A stretch of DNA of 64,000 nucleotides from Eulemur rufifrons (GCF_041146395.1 NC_091009.1:373501-437500), one strand, 5' to 3'; positions 1 through 12,912 are shown, counted from the first letter of the stretch. Program-made: numbers and translations. The notes: generated by a model not told the origin, from the letters alone.

Positions 1-827
1 CCTAAGCCCAACCCGTAACCCTAATCCTATCCTTTTACCCTAAATCTAACCCCTAAACCTAACCCCTATACCTCACCCTAACTCTAACCCCAATCCTAAT
101 TCTAACCATACCCCTTCATAAAACACTAACTCCTAACCGCTAACCCTAACAATAACCAAAAACCCTAATCACTAATCCCTAACCCTAACGCTTAACCTTT
201 ACCCTAACCGTTAACCCTCACCCTAAATCTTAACACTGACCCTAACCTTAACCTTTACCTCTAAGCCTAACCCTTAACCCTACAGTAAGGAAGACCCTTA
301 ATGCTAATGGGATCCCTTATCCCTAACCCTAACACTACAGCTAAAAATAACCCTAACCTTTGATCCTAAAACCTAACCCCTAACACTTACTTTAACCCCA
401 AACCCTAACCCTAATCCTAAGCATTAAACCTAACCCTATCTCTTAACCCTAACGCTAGCCCTTACCCTAACGCCTAGATCTAACCCTAAATCTAACCTAC
501 CGCCTAATCCTAACCTTAAGCCCTAATGCTAACTCTAACCCTGAACCCTAAACCTACCCATAACCCTTAACATTAACCCTATCCGTGAACCTTAACCCTG
601 ACCCTAACCATTACCCGCACCCAAGGATTTAACCCTGACCCTAACCCTAATCCTTAATGCTAACACTAACACTAAACCCTAACCCTAAGCCCAACATTTA
701 TCCCTAATCCTATCCCTTAACCCTAAGCCTAACCCTAATGCTAACCCCTAAACGTAACCCTAACCGTGACCAGTAAACCTAACCCTAACCTCTAACACAA
801 ACCATAGCACATAACTCTAACCCTAAA

Positions 828-858
<31 letters not shown>

Positions 859-1129
859 TCTTAACCTTAACCCTAAGCGTTAACTCTCACGCTAACCTTT
901 AATCCTAACCCTAATCCTAATCTTCAACCCTAAACCTAACACTTAACCCTAACCCTGTACCAAACCCTAACCCCTCATCTTAACCCTAACCGTAAACCTC
1001 AACCCTAAACCAAAGTGTAACCGTTAAACCTAAGAGTAACCTTTAACCCTAACCCTATTCCCTAACCCTAAGCCCTTACCCTAACACTAAACTTCATCCT
1101 TAACCCTAACCAGAATCCTAACCCTAAAT

Positions 1130-1339
1130 CTAATTCTCAGACTTCTTGCTTTCTTAGAGTTTAGAAAGCCTGCAATCCTCCCATGCCATGCGTGAAAGGA
1201 GGCTCTACCACTGTGTCCTGCATGAAACCCACGGGCCCATACCCAGAGTATGATAGAGTGGGTTCCCGGGTACAATCCCAGCCCCCTAAACTCCCCCCGC
1301 CCGCCTAATGCAGACAGGGCCCGTGCGCTAAGCATAAAC
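1130..1339 (+). repeat. GC-rich block A1
   Basis: This non-telomeric block interrupts the degenerate telomere repeat. It begins CTAATTCTCAGACTTCTTGC and ends GCTAAGCATAAAC. Landmarks are CCATGCGTGAAAGGAGGC, GTGTCCTGCATGAAACCC, CCCGGG, a C-run tract at 1277-1302, and GGGCCCGTGCGC. CACGGGCCC (1230-1238) and GGGCCCGTG (1317-1325) form a 9-bp inverted repeat. The minus strand has an open frame of about 82 codons, but it exists only because the block lacks stops. I do not recognise the block as a known element; TERRA-promoter-like function is speculation. Confidence 0.88.
1277..1302 (-). other. Potential G-quadruplex and GC-box tract in block A1
   Basis: On the minus strand four G-runs (3, 6, 5 and 3 G) are separated by loops of 1, 6 and 2 bases, fitting the usual G3+N1-7 rule. 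The same stretch contains GGGCGGGG, an Sp1-type GC box. The tract is kept in most A blocks, so it recurs about every 1.87 kb. Folding or factor binding is not shown by sequence alone. Confidence 0.5.
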
Positions 1340-1429
1340 AGTACCTTTAACAGATAACCCTAACCCTGAACATAACACCCAACCCTGTTGCTATTTCTCC
1401 CCTTAACACGTAAACCTCACCGTGCGCCT

Positions 1430-1520
1430 AACTTTCACCTCTTATCCTAACGTTAATGCATAACCCATTCCCTGAGAACAACTCCTATCCCATAATTCTA
1501 ACCCTATCTCCTAGTCATCA
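1430..1520 (+). repeat. Conserved companion segment CGTTAATGCATAA
   Basis: A non-telomeric stretch around CGTTAATGCATAA (1451) followed by CCTGAGAACAAC and CCCATAATTCTAACC lies about 112 bp after the end of block A1. The same segment lies 111-112 bp after blocks C1 (13228) and D1 (12701). A, C and D are therefore copies of one longer module of at least 400-500 bp, not just of the 200-bp block. Confidence 0.75.
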
Positions 1521-2152
1521 CTGTGACACCTAATCCCTAACCCTAATTCTAAACCGCTAACCCTAACCGTAACCCTACCTACAACCCTAACACTGACAGT
1601 AACCCTTACTTGTAACCCCAACGCTATGCCTAACAAAAACCCTAACCCTTGACCCTAACCCTTCACCCTAACCCCTAAGCCTTACCCTAACCCTTAACCC
1701 TAATCCTAATCCTAACCATTAAACCTAACCCTAGCTCTTAAAGCTCACCCTAAACCTTACCCTCACGACTAGACCTAACCCTGACACTAACCTAACACCT
1801 AACCCTAACCAGAACCCCTAAAGCTAACCCTGAACCCTATCCCTAACCCCAGCAGTAAACTTTAACCCTAAACCTAAGCCCAACCCGTAACCCTAATCCT
1901 ATCCTTTTACCCTAAAACTAACCCCTAAACCTAACCCCTATAACTCACCCTAACTCTAACCCCAATCCTAATTCTAACCATACCCCTTCATAAAACACTA
2001 ACTCCTAACCGCTAACCCTAACACTAACCAAAAACCCTAATCACAAATCCCTAACCCTAACGCTTAACCTTTACCCTAACCGTTAACCCTCACCCTAAAT
2101 CTTAACACTGACCCTAACCTTAACCTTTAACTCTAAGCCTAACCCTTAACCC

Positions 2153-2705
2153 TACAGTAAGGAAGACCCTTAATGCTAATGGGATCCCTTATCCCTAACC
2201 CTAACACTACAGCTAAAAATAACCCTAACCTTGGATCCTTAAACCTAACCCCTAACACTTACTTTAACCCCAAACCCTAAACCTAATCCTAAGCATTAAA
2301 CCTAACCCTATCTCTTAACCCTAACGCTACCCCTTACCCTAACGCCTAGATCTAACCCTAAATCTAACCTACCGCCTAATCCTAACCTCAAGCCCTAATG
2401 CTAACACTAACCCTGAACCCTAAACCTACCGGTAACCCTTAACACTAACCCTATCCGTGAACCTAAACCCTGACCCTAACCATTACCCGCACCCAAGCAT
2501 TTAACCCTGACCCTAACCCTAATCCTTAATGCTAACTCTAACACTAAACCCTAAATCTAAGCCCAACACTTAACCCTAATCCTATCCCTTAACCCTAACC
2601 CTAACCCTAACCCTAATGCTACCCCCTAAACGTAACCCTAACTGTGACCAGTAAACCTAACCCTAACCTCTAACACAAACCATAGCACATAACTCTAACC
2701 CTAAA

Positions 2706-2736
<31 letters not shown>

Positions 2737-4030
2737 TCTTAACCTTAAACCTAAGCGTTAACTCTCACGCTAACCTTTAATCCTAACCCTAATCCTAATC
2801 TTCAACCCTAAACCTAACACTTAACCATAACCCTGTACCAAACCCTAACCCCTCATCTTAACCCTAACAGTAAACCTCAAGCCTAAACCAAAGTGTAACC
2901 ATTAAACCTAAGAGTAACCTTTAACCCTAACCCTATTCCGTAACCCTAAGCCCTCACCCTACCACTAAACTTCATCCTTAACACTAACCATAATCCTAAC
3001 CCTAAATCTAATTCTCAGACTTCTTGCTTTCTTACAGTTTAGAAAGCCTGCAATCCTCCCATGCCATGCGTGAAAGGAGGCTCTACCACTGTGTCCTGCA
3101 TGAAACCCACGGGCCCATACCCAGAGTATGATAGAGTGGGTTCCCGGGTACAATCCCAGCCCTCTAAACTCCCCCCGCCCGCCTAATGCAGACAGGGCCC
3201 GTGCGCTAAGCATAAACAATACCTTTAACAGATAACCCTAACCCTGAACATAACACCCAACCCTGTTCCTATTTCTCCCCTTAACACGTAAACCTCACCG
3301 TGCGCCTAACTTTAACCTCTTATCCTAACGTTAATGCATAACACATTTCCGGAGAACAACCCCTATCCCATAATTCTAACCCTATCTCCTAGTCATCACT
3401 GTGACACCTAATCCCTAACCCTAATTCTAAACCGCTAACCCTAACCGTAACCCTACCTACAACCCTAACACTGACAGTAACCCTTACTTCTAACCCCAAC
3501 GCTATGCCTAACAAAAACCCTAACCCTTGACCCTAACCCTTCACCCTAACCCCTAAGCCTTACCCTAACCCTTAACCCTAATCCTAATCCTAACCATTAA
3601 ACCTAACCCTAGCTCTTAAAGCTCACCCTAAACCTTACCCTCACGACTAGACCTAACCCTGACACTAACCTAACACCTAACCCTAACCAGAACCCCTAAA
3701 GCTAACCCTGAACCGTATCCCTAACCCCAGCAGTAAACTTTAACCCTAAACCTAAGCCCAACCCGTAACCCTAATCCTATCCTTTTACCCTAAAACTAAC
3801 CCCTAAACCTAACCCCTATACCTCACCCTAACTCTAACCCCAATCCTAATTCTAACCATACCCCTTCATAAAACACTAACTCCTAACCGCTAACCCTAAC
3901 ACTAACCAAAAACCCTAATCACAAATCCCTAACCCTAACGCTTAACCTTTAGCCTAACCGTTAACCCTCACCCTAAATCTTAACACTGACCCTAACCTTA
4001 ACCTTTAACTCTAAGCCTAACCCTTAAGCC
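2153..4030 (+). repeat. 1.87-kb unit 2 (1878 bp)
   Basis: Contains block A2. It is near-identical to unit 1 apart from scattered single-base changes, and it carries the ACACATTTCCGGAGAACAAC variant near 3345, which recurs in unit 5 near 8955. Shared private variants between non-adjacent units point to exchange along the array. Confidence 0.85.
3008..3217 (+). repeat. GC-rich block A2
   Basis: Almost identical to A1. It differs by CTTACAGTTT in place of CTTAGAGTTT and by CCCTCTAAACTCC, which shortens one C-run of the quadruplex tract. Confidence 0.87.
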
Positions 4031-5902
4031 TACAGTAAGGAAGACCCTTAATGCTAATGGGATCCCTTATCCCTAACCCTAACACTACAGCTAAAAATAA
4101 CCCCAACCTTGGGTCCTTAAACCTAACCCCTAACACTTACTTTAACCCCAAACCATAACCCTAATCCTAAGCATTAAACCTAACCCTATCTCTTAACCCT
4201 AACGCTAGCCCTTACCCTAACGCCTAAATCTAACCCTAAATCTAACCTACCGCCTAATCCTAACCTTAAGCCCTAATGCTAACACTAACCCTGAACCCTA
4301 AACCTACCCGTAACCCTTAACACTAACCCTATCCGTGAACCTTAACCCTGACCCTAACCATTACCCGCACCCAAGCATTTAACCCTGACCCTAACCCTAA
4401 TCCTTAATGCTAAACCTAACACTAAACCCTAACCCTAAGCCCAACATTTATCCCTAATCCTATCCCTTAACCCTAACCCTAACCCTAATGCTACACCCTA
4501 AACGTAACCCTAACCGTGACCAGTAAACCTAACCCTAACCTCTAACACAAACCATAGCACATAACTCTAACCCTAAAACTAACCCTAAACCTAACCCTAA
4601 ACCCTAACTCTTAACCTTAACCCTAAGCGTTAACTCTCACGCTAACCTTTAATCCTAACCCTAATCCTAATCTTCAACCCTAAACCTAACACTTAACCCT
4701 AACCCTGTACCAAACCCTAACCCCTCATCTTAACCCTAACCGTAAACCTCAACCCTAAACCAAAGTGTAACCGTTAAACCTAAGAGTAACCTTTAACCCT
4801 AACCCTAATCCCTAACCCTAAGCCCTCACCCTAACACTAAACTTCACCCTTAACCCTAACCACAATCCTACCCCTAAATCTAATTCTCAGACTTCTTGCT
4901 TTCTTACAGTTTAGAAAGCCTGCAATCCTCCCATGCCATGCGTGAAAGGAGGCTCTACCACTGTGTCCTGCATGAAACCCACGGGCCCAGACCCAGAGTA
5001 TGATAGAGTGGGTTCCCGGGTACAATCCCAGCCCCCTAAACTCCCCCCGCCCGCCTAATGCAGACAGGGCCCGTGCGCTAAGCATAAACAATACCTTTAA
5101 CAGATAACCCTAACCCTGAACATAACACCCAACCCTGTTCCTATTTCTCCCCTTAACACGTAAACCTCACCGTGCGCCTAACTTTAACCTCTTATCCTAA
5201 CGTTAATGCATAAACCATTTCCTGAGACCAACCCCTATCCCATAATTCTAACCCTATCTCCTAGTCATCACTGTGACACCTAATCCCTAACCCTAATTCT
5301 AAACCGCTAACCCTAACCGTAACCCTACCTACAACCCTAACACTGACAGTAACCCTTACTTCTAACCCCAACGCTATGCCTAAAAAAAACCCTAACCCTT
5401 GACCCTAACTCTTCACCCTAACCCCTATGCCTTACCCTAACCCTTAACCCGAATCCTAATCCTAACCATTAAACCTAACCCTAGCTCTTAAAGCTAACCC
5501 TAAACCTTACCCTCACGACTAGACCTAACCCTGACACTAACCTAACACCTAACCCTAACCAGAACCCCTAAAGCTAACCCTGAACCCTATCCCTAACCCT
5601 AGCAGTAAACTTTAACCCTAAACCTAAGCCCAACCCGTAACCCTAATCCTATCCTTTTACCCTAAAACTAACCCCTAAACCTAACCCCTATACCTCACCC
5701 TAACTCTAACCCCAATCCTAATTCTAACCATACCCCTTCATAAAACACTAACTCCTAACCGCTAACCCTAACACTAACCAAAAACCCTAATCACTAATCC
5801 CTAACCCTAACGCTTAACCTTTACCCTAACCGTTAACCCTCACCCTAAATCTTAACACTGACCCTAACCTTCACCTTTAACTCTAAGCCTAACCCTTAAC
5901 CC
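4031..5902 (+). repeat. 1.87-kb unit 3 (1872 bp)
   Basis: Contains block A3. The variant CCTGAGACCAACCCC near 5220 is private within the left array and is seen again near 60047 in the right-hand array, linking the two arrays. Confidence 0.83.
4880..5089 (+). repeat. GC-rich block A3
   Basis: Shares CTTACAGTTT with A2 and has GGGCCCAGACCC in place of GGGCCCATACCC, a change shared with A5. The C-run tract is intact. Confidence 0.87.
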
Positions 5903-7766
5903 TACAGTAAGGAAGACCCTTAATGCTAATGGGATCCCTTATCCCTAACCCTAACACTACAGCTAAAAATAACCCTAACCTTTCATCCTGAAACCTAACC
6001 CCTAACACTCACTTTAACCCCAAACCCTAACCCTAATCCTCAGCATTAAACCTAACCGTATCTCTTAACCCTAATGCTCGCCCTTACCCTAACGCCTAGA
6101 TCTAACCCTAAATCTAACCTACCGCCTAATCCTAACCTTAAGCCCTAATGCTAACACTAACCCTGAACCCTAAACCTACCCATAACCCTTAACACTAACC
6201 CTATCCGTGAACCTTAACCCTGACCCTAACCATTACCCGCACCCAAGCATTTAACCCTGACCCTAACCCTAATCCTTAATGCTAACCCTAACACTAAAAC
6301 CTAACCCTAAGTCCAACCCTTATCCCTAATCCTATCCCTTAACCCTAACCCTAAACCTAATGCTACCCCCTAAACGTAACCCTAACCGTGACCAGTAAAC
6401 CTAACCCTAACCTCTAACACAAACCATAGCACATAACTCTAACCCTAAAACTAACCCTAACCCTAACCCTAACCCTAAACCCTAATTCTTAACCTTAACC
6501 CTAAGCGTTAACTCTGACGCCAACCTTTAATCCTAACACTAATCCTAATCTTCAACCCTAAACCTAACACTTAACCCTAACCCTGTACAAAATCCTAACC
6601 CCTCATCTTAACCCTAACCGTAAACCTCAACCCTAAACCAAACTGTAACCGTTAAACCTAAGAGTAACCTTTAACCCTAACCCTATTCCCTAACCATAAG
6701 CCCTCACCCTAACACTAAACTTCATCCTTAACCCTAACCAGAATCCTAACCCTAAATCTAATTCTCAGACTTCTTGCTTTCTTAGAGTTTAGAAAGCCTG
6801 CAATCCTCCCATGCCATGCGTGAAAGGAGGCTCTACCACTGTGTCCTGCATGAAACCCACGGGCCCATACCCAGAGTATGATAGAGTGGGTTCCCGGGTA
6901 TAATCCCAGCCGCCTAAACTACCCCCGCCCGCCTAATGCAGACAGGGCCGGTGCGCTAAGCATAACAATACCTTTAACAGATAACCCTAACCCTGAACAT
7001 AACACCCAACCATGTTCCTATTTCTCCCCTTAACACGTAAACCTCACTGTGCGCCTAACTTTAACCTCTTATCCTAACGTTAATGCATAACCCATTTCCT
7101 GAGAACAACCCCTATCCCATAATTCTAACCCTATCTCCTAGTCATCACTGTGACACCGAATCCCTAACCCTAATTCTAAACCGCTAACCTTAACCGTAAC
7201 CCTACCTACAACCCTAACACTGACAGTAACCCTTACTTCTAACCCCAACGCTATGCCTAACAAAAACCCTAAAACTTCACCCTAACCCCTAAGCCTTACC
7301 CTAACCCTTAACCCTAATCCTAATCCTAACCATTAAACCTAACCCTAGCTCTTAAAGCTAACCCTGAACCTTACCCTCACGACTAGACCTAACCCTGACA
7401 CTAACCTAACACCTAACCCTAACCAGAACCCCTAAAGCTAACCCTGAACCCTATTCCTAACCCTAGCAGTAAACTTTAACCCTAAACCTAAGCCCAATCC
7501 GTAACCCTAATCCTATCCTTTTACCCTAAAACTAACCCCTAAACCTAACCCCTATACCTCACCCTAACTCTAACCCCAATCCTAATTCTAACCATACCCC
7601 TTCATAAAACACTAACTCCTAACCGCTAACCCTAACACTAACCAAAAACCCTAATCACTAATCCCTAACCCTAACGCTTAACCTTTACCCTAACCGTTAA
7701 CCCTCACCCTAAATCTTAACACTGACCCTAACCTTAACATTTAACTCCAAGCCCAACCCTTAACCC
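5903..7766 (+). repeat. 1.87-kb unit 4 (1864 bp, shortened)
   Basis: Contains block A4. The unit is shorter mainly because the stretch near 7261-7285 has lost about one and a half telomeric hexamers relative to units 1-3. Its A block is the most altered in the left array. Confidence 0.83.
6758..6966 (+). repeat. GC-rich block A4 (degenerated)
   Basis: The most altered A block in the left array. GGGTATAATCCC replaces GGGTACAATCCC. Substitutions break the C-run tract, GGGCCGGTG breaks the 9-bp inverted repeat, and one base is missing from the final CATAAAC. The minus-strand open frame seen in its sisters is interrupted here, which argues against coding constraint. Confidence 0.85.
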
Positions 7767-9643
7767 TACAGTAAGGAAGACCCTTAATGCTAATGGGATC
7801 CCTTATCCCTAACTCTAACACTACAGCTAAAAATAACCCTAACCTTGGATCCTTAAACCTAACCCCTAACACTTACTTTAACCCCAAACACTAACCCTAA
7901 TCCTAAGCATTAAACCTAATCCTATCTCTTAACACTAACGCTAGCCCTTACCCTAACGCCTAGATCTAACCCTAAATCTAACCTACCGCCTAATCCTAAC
8001 CTTAAGCCCTAATGGTAACACTAACCCTGGACCCTAAACCTACCCGTAACCCTTAACACTAACCCTATCCGTGAACCTTAACCCTGACCCTAACCATTAC
8101 CCGCACCCAAGCATTTAACCCTGACCCTAACCCTAATCCTTAATGCTAACCCTAACACTAAACCCTAACCCTAAGTCCAACACTTATCCCTAATCCTATC
8201 CCTTAACCCTGACCCTAACCCTAATGCTACCCCCTAAACGTAACCCTAACCGTGACCAGTAAACCTAACCCTAACCTCTAACACAAACCATAGCACATAA
8301 CTCTAACCCTAAAACTAACCCTAACCCTAACCCTAACCCTAAACCCTAACTCTTAACCTTAACCCTATGCGTTAACTCTCACGCTAACCTTAAATCCTAA
8401 CCCTAATCCTAATCTTCAACCCTAAACCTAACACTTAACCCTAACCATGTACCAAACCCTAACCCCTCACCTAACCCTAACCGTAAACCTTAACCTTAAA
8501 CCAAAGTGTAACCGTTAAAACTAAGAGTAACCTTTAACCCTAACCCTAATCCCTAACTCTAAGCCCTCACCCTAACACTAAATTTCATCCTTAACCCTAA
8601 CCAGAATCCTAACCCTAAATCTAATTCTCAGACTTCTTGCTCTCTTAGAGTTTAGAAAGCCTGCAATCCTCCCATGCCATGCGTGAAAGGAGCCTCTACC
8701 ACTGTGTCCTGCATGAAACCCACGGGCCCAGACCCAGAGTATGATAGAGTGGGTTCCCGGGTACAATCCCAGCCCCCTAAACTCACCCCGCCTGGCTAAT
8801 GCAGACCGGGCCCGTGCGCTAAGCATAAACAATACCTTTAACAGATAACCCTAACCCTGAACATAACACCCAACCCTGTTCCTATTTCTCCCCTTAACAC
8901 GTAAACCTCACCGTGCGCCTAACTTTAACCTCTTATCCTAACGTTAATGCATAACACATTTCCGGAGAACAACCCCTATCCCATAATTCTAACCCTATCT
9001 CCTAGTCATCACTGTGACACCTAATCCCTAACCCTAACTCTAAACCGCTAACCCTAACCGGAACCCTACCCTCAACCCTAACACTGACAGTAACCCTTAC
9101 TTCTAACCCCAATGCTATGCCTAACAAAAACCCTAACCCTTGACCCTAACCCTTTACCCTAATCCCTAAGCCTTACCCTAACCCCTTAGCCCTAATCCTA
9201 ATCCTAACCATTAAACCTAACTCTAGCTCTTAACGCAAACCGTAAACCTTACCCTCATGACTGGACCTAACCCTGACACTAACCTAACACCTAACCCTAT
9301 CCAGAACCCCTAAAGCTAACCCTGAACCCTATCCCTAACCCTAGCAGTAAACTTTAACCCTAAACCTAAGCCCAACCCGTAACCCTAATCCTATCCTTTT
9401 ACCCTAAAACTAACCCTTAACCTAACCCCTATACCTCACCCTAACTCTAACCCCAATCCTAATTCTAACCATACCCCTTCATAAAACACTAACTCCTAAC
9501 CGCTAACCCTAACACTAACCAAGAACCCTAATCACTAATCCCTAACACTAACGCTTAACCTTTACCCTAACCGTTAACCCTCACCCTAAATCTTAACACT
9601 GACCCTAACCTTAACCTTTAACTCTAAGCCTAACCCTTAACCC
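7767..9643 (+). repeat. 1.87-kb unit 5 (1877 bp)
   Basis: Contains block A5. It has ACCGGAACCC near 9058, which also occurs in unit 6 (near 10943) and in the right-hand array (near 58275). Confidence 0.83.
8621..8830 (+). repeat. GC-rich block A5
   Basis: Carries private changes: TGCTCTCTTAG, GGAGCCTCTACC, ACTCACCCCGCC and GACCGGGCCCGTG. The frame on the complement stays open, with several amino-acid changes and no sign of selection for protein. Confidence 0.86.
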
Positions 9644-11514
9644 TACAGTAAGGAAGACCCTTAATGCTAATGGGATCCCTTATCCCTAACCCTAACACTA
9701 CCGCTAAAAATAACCCTAACCTTGGATCCTTAAACCTAACCCCTAACACTTACTTTAACCCCAAACCCTAACCCTAATCCTAAGCATTAAACCTAACCCT
9801 ATCTCTTAACCCTAACGCTAGCCCTTACCCTAACGCCTAGATCTAACCCTAAATCTAACCTACCGCCTAATCCTAAACTTAAGCCCTAATGCTAACACTA
9901 ACCCTGAACCCTAAACCTACCCGTAACCCTTAACACTAACCCTATCCGTGAACCTTAACCCTGACCCTAACCATTACCCGCACCCAAGCATTTAACCCTG
10001 ACCCTAACCCTAATCCTTAATGCTAACCCTAACACTAAACCCTAACCCTAAGCCCAACACTTAACCCTAATCCTATCCCTTAACCCTAACCTTAACCCTA
10101 ACCCTAATGCTACCCCCTAAACGTAACTGTAACCGTGACCAGTAAACCTAACCCTAACCTCTAACACAAACCATAGCACATAACTCTAACCCTAAAACTA
10201 ACCCTAACCCTAACCCTAACCCTAAACCCTAACTCTTAACCTTAACCCTAAGCGTTAACTCTCACGCTAACCTTTAATCCTAACCCTAATCCTAATCTTC
10301 AACCCTAAACCTAACACTTAACCCTAACCCTGTACCAAAACCTAACCCCTCATCTTAACCCTAACCGTAAACCTCAACCCTAAACCAAAGTGTAACCGTT
10401 AATCCTAAGAGTAACCTTTAACCCTAACCCTATTCCCTAACCCTAAGCCCTCACCCTAACACTAAACTTCATCCTTAACCCTAACCAAAATCCTAACCCT
10501 GAATCTAATTCTCAGACTTCTTGCTTTCTTAGAGTTTAGAAAGCCTGCAATCCTCCCATGCCATGCGTGAAAGGAGGCTCTACCACTGTGTCCTGCATGA
10601 AACCCACGGGCCCATACCCAGAGTATGATAGAGTGGGTTCCCGGGTACAATCCCAGCCCCCTAAACTCCCCCCGCCCGCCTAATGCAGACAGGGCCCGTG
10701 CGCTAAGCATAAACAATACCTTTAACAGATAACCCTAACCCTGAACATAACACCCAACCCTGTTCCTATTTCTCCCCTTAACACGTAATCCTCACCGTGC
10801 GCCTAACTTTAACCTCTTATCCTAACGTTAATGCATAACCCATTCCCTCAGAACAACCCCTATCCCATAATTCTAACCCTATCTCCTAGTCATCACTGGA
10901 ACACCTAATCCCTAACCCTAATTCTAAACCGCTAACCCTAACCGGAACCCTACCTACAACCCTAACACTGACAGTAACCCTTACTTCTAACCCCAACGCT
11001 ATGCCTAACAAAAACCCTAACCCTTGACCCAAACCCCTAAGCCTTACGCTAACCCTTAACCCTAATCCTAATCCTAACCATTAAACCTAACCCTAGCTCT
11101 TAAAGCTAATCCTAAACCTTACCCTCAAGACTAGACCTAACCCTGACACTAACCTAACACCTAACCCTAACCAGAACCCCTAAAGCTAACCCTGAACCCT
11201 ATCCCTAACCCTAGCAGTAAACTTTAACCATAAACCTAAGCCCAACCCATAACCCTAATCCGATCCTTTTACCCTAAAACTAACCCCTAAACCTAACCCC
11301 TATACATAACCCTAACTCTAACCCCAATCCTAATTCTAACCATACTCTTTCATAAAGCACTAACTCCTAACCGCTAACCCTGACACTAACCAAAAACCCT
11401 AATCGCTAATCCCTAACCCTAATGCTTAACCTTTACCCTAACCGTTAACCCTCCCCCTAATTCTTAACACTGACCCCAACCTTAACCTTTAACTCTAAGC
11501 CTAACCCTTAACCC
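9644..11514 (+). repeat. 1.87-kb unit 6 (1871 bp), mosaic
   Basis: Contains block A6. Its proximal half shares two rare variants with 57.8-58.5 kb: CACTGGAACACC near 10895 and a shortened ACCCAAACCCCTAAGCC near 11028. From about 11240 onward the sequence follows variants of the B-A-D-C repeat near 55.0-55.7 kb. It is the last array-type unit before the D-C-E-F section. Confidence 0.8.
10505..10714 (+). repeat. GC-rich block A6
   Basis: Essentially identical to A1. It is the A block closest to the palindrome on the left side and corresponds by position to the inverted A block at 35388-35595. Confidence 0.87.
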
Positions 11515-12381
11515 TACAGTAAGGAATACCCTTAATGCTAATGGTATCCCTTATCCCTATCCCTAACACTACAGCTAAAAATAACCCTAAACTTTGATCC
11601 TTAAACCTAACCCCTAACACTTACTTTAACCCCAAACCCTAACCCTAATCCTAAGCATTAAACCTAACCCTATCTCTTAACCCTAACCCTAGCCATTACC
11701 CCAACGCCTAGTTCTAACCCTAAATCTAACCTCCCGCCTAATCCTAACCTGAAGCCCTAATGCTAACGCTAACCCTGAACCCTAAACCTACCCGTAACCC
11801 TTCACACTAACCCTATCCGTGAACCTTAACCCTGACCCTAACCATTACCCGCACCCAAGCATTTAACCCTGACCCTAACCCTAATCCTTAATGATAACCC
11901 TAACACTAAACCCTAACCCTAAGCCCAACACTTAACCCTAATCGTATCCCTTAACCCTAACCCTAACCCTAACCCTGACCCTAACCCTAATCCTTAATGA
12001 TAACGCTAACACTAAACCCTAACCCTAAGCCTAACACTTAACCATAATACTATCCTTTAACCCTAAGCCTAACCTTAACCCCTAACGCTAAACCTAACTC
12101 TAACCGCAACCCTAACCCTAAATCTTGAAACTTACCATTAACCCTGACACTAACCCTTAACCCTAACCCTACTCCTAATCCTTATCCATAAGGCTAATAC
12201 TGAAGCCTAACCCTGTGCCAAACGCTAAACCCAAACCTTAACCCTAACCCTGAATCTTAAACGTAAACCTAACTGTAACTGTTAAACCTAACACTAACAT
12301 TTAACCCTAACACCTAACCCTAAGACTCCACCCTAACACTAATCTTCATCCCTAAACATTACCAGAATCCTACCCCTAAAT
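11515..12381 (+). repeat. Transition from 1.87-kb array to D-C-E-F section
   Basis: Opens with a seventh anchor (TACAGTAAGGAATACCC) and then departs from the array near 11960, where a short duplication of the CCCTGACCCTAACCCTAATCC stretch occurs. From about 12190 it carries a segment (GTGCCAAACGCTAAACCC) not found in the 1.87-kb units but mirrored at 33990-34040 and repeated near 49070 and 51930. No gene is seen. Confidence 0.75.
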
Positions 12382-12590
12382 CTAATTCTCAGACTTCTTG
12401 CTTTCTCAGAGTTTAGAAAGCCTACAATCCTCCCATGCCATGAGTTAAAGGGTGCTCTGCCACTGTGTCCTGCATGAAACCCAGGAATCCACACCCAGCG
12501 TTCAATAGAGTGTGTTCCCGGGGACAATCCTATCCCCCTAACCCCCGCCCGCCGCCCAGTGCAGACAGGGCCTGTACGCTAAGTATAAGC
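12382..12590 (+). repeat. GC-rich block D1
   Basis: A diverged relative of block A. Family D is recognised by GAGTTAAAGGG or GAGTAAAAGGG, the CCCAGCGT stretch, CCCGGGGACAATCC, CCGCCCAGTGCAGAC and the ending ACGCTAAGTATAAGC. It is mirrored by the inverted block at 33647-33854. Confidence 0.84.
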
Positions 12591-12912
12591 ACTGCCCCTA
12601 ACAGATAACCCTCACCCTGAACATAACACCTAAACATGATCCTACTCCTAAACGTAAACCATAAACCTCCCCGTAATGCTAACTTATCCCCTTAAATTAA
12701 CGTTAATGCATAACACCCTGAGAAGAAGCCCTATCCCATAATTCTAATCCTAAACCATAGTCATAACCATAACACCTCATCCCTATTTCTAAAATGAAAA
12801 CCCTAACTTTCACCCTACCACAACCCAAACCCTAACCCTATCCCCTAACCCTAAGCCCTCACCCTATCACTAATCTTCATCCCTAAACCGTGCCGTAATT
12901 TTAACCCTAAAT

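Larger units (their letters stand above)
281..2152 (+). repeat. 1.87-kb unit 1 (1872 bp)
   Basis: This unit runs from the TACAGTAAGG anchor to the next anchor and contains block A1. The preceding 280 bp are the end of another unit cut by the window edge. Its anchor is followed by TTTGATCC, whereas units 2 and 5 have TTGGATCC, so units can be told apart by such variants. Confidence 0.85.
1..12381 (+). repeat. Degenerate telomeric array with 1.87-kb higher-order units (C-rich strand on top)
   Basis: The sequence is dominated by CCCTAA and near variants (CCCTGA, CCCTCA, CACTAA, ACCTAA), with perfect runs of only about 3-5 units, so it is not a working telomere end. Above the hexamer scale it repeats with a period of about 1.87 kb. 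The anchor TACAGTAAGGAAGACCC starts at 281, 2153, 4031, 5903, 7767, 9644 and 11515, giving spacings of 1872, 1878, 1872, 1864, 1877 and 1871. Each unit also carries a GGGATCCC and one GC-rich A block. Long stretches between blocks hold only this degenerate repeat; I see no gene in them. Confidence 0.95.

Noticed and set aside
1..300. A functional chromosome end at the left edge
   Set aside because: The repeats are degenerate from the first base and match the interior of a 1.87-kb unit. The edge is a window cut.
1087..1335. Minus-strand open frame of about 82-84 codons over block A, recurring at 2965, 4837, 8578, 10462, 57793 and elsewhere
   Set aside because: It is the complement of a copied GC-rich block running into telomeric hexamers. 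Length varies between copies, it is interrupted in A4 and in the 44.3-kb copy, and it has no gene context. Recurrence reflects repeat copying, not protein selection.
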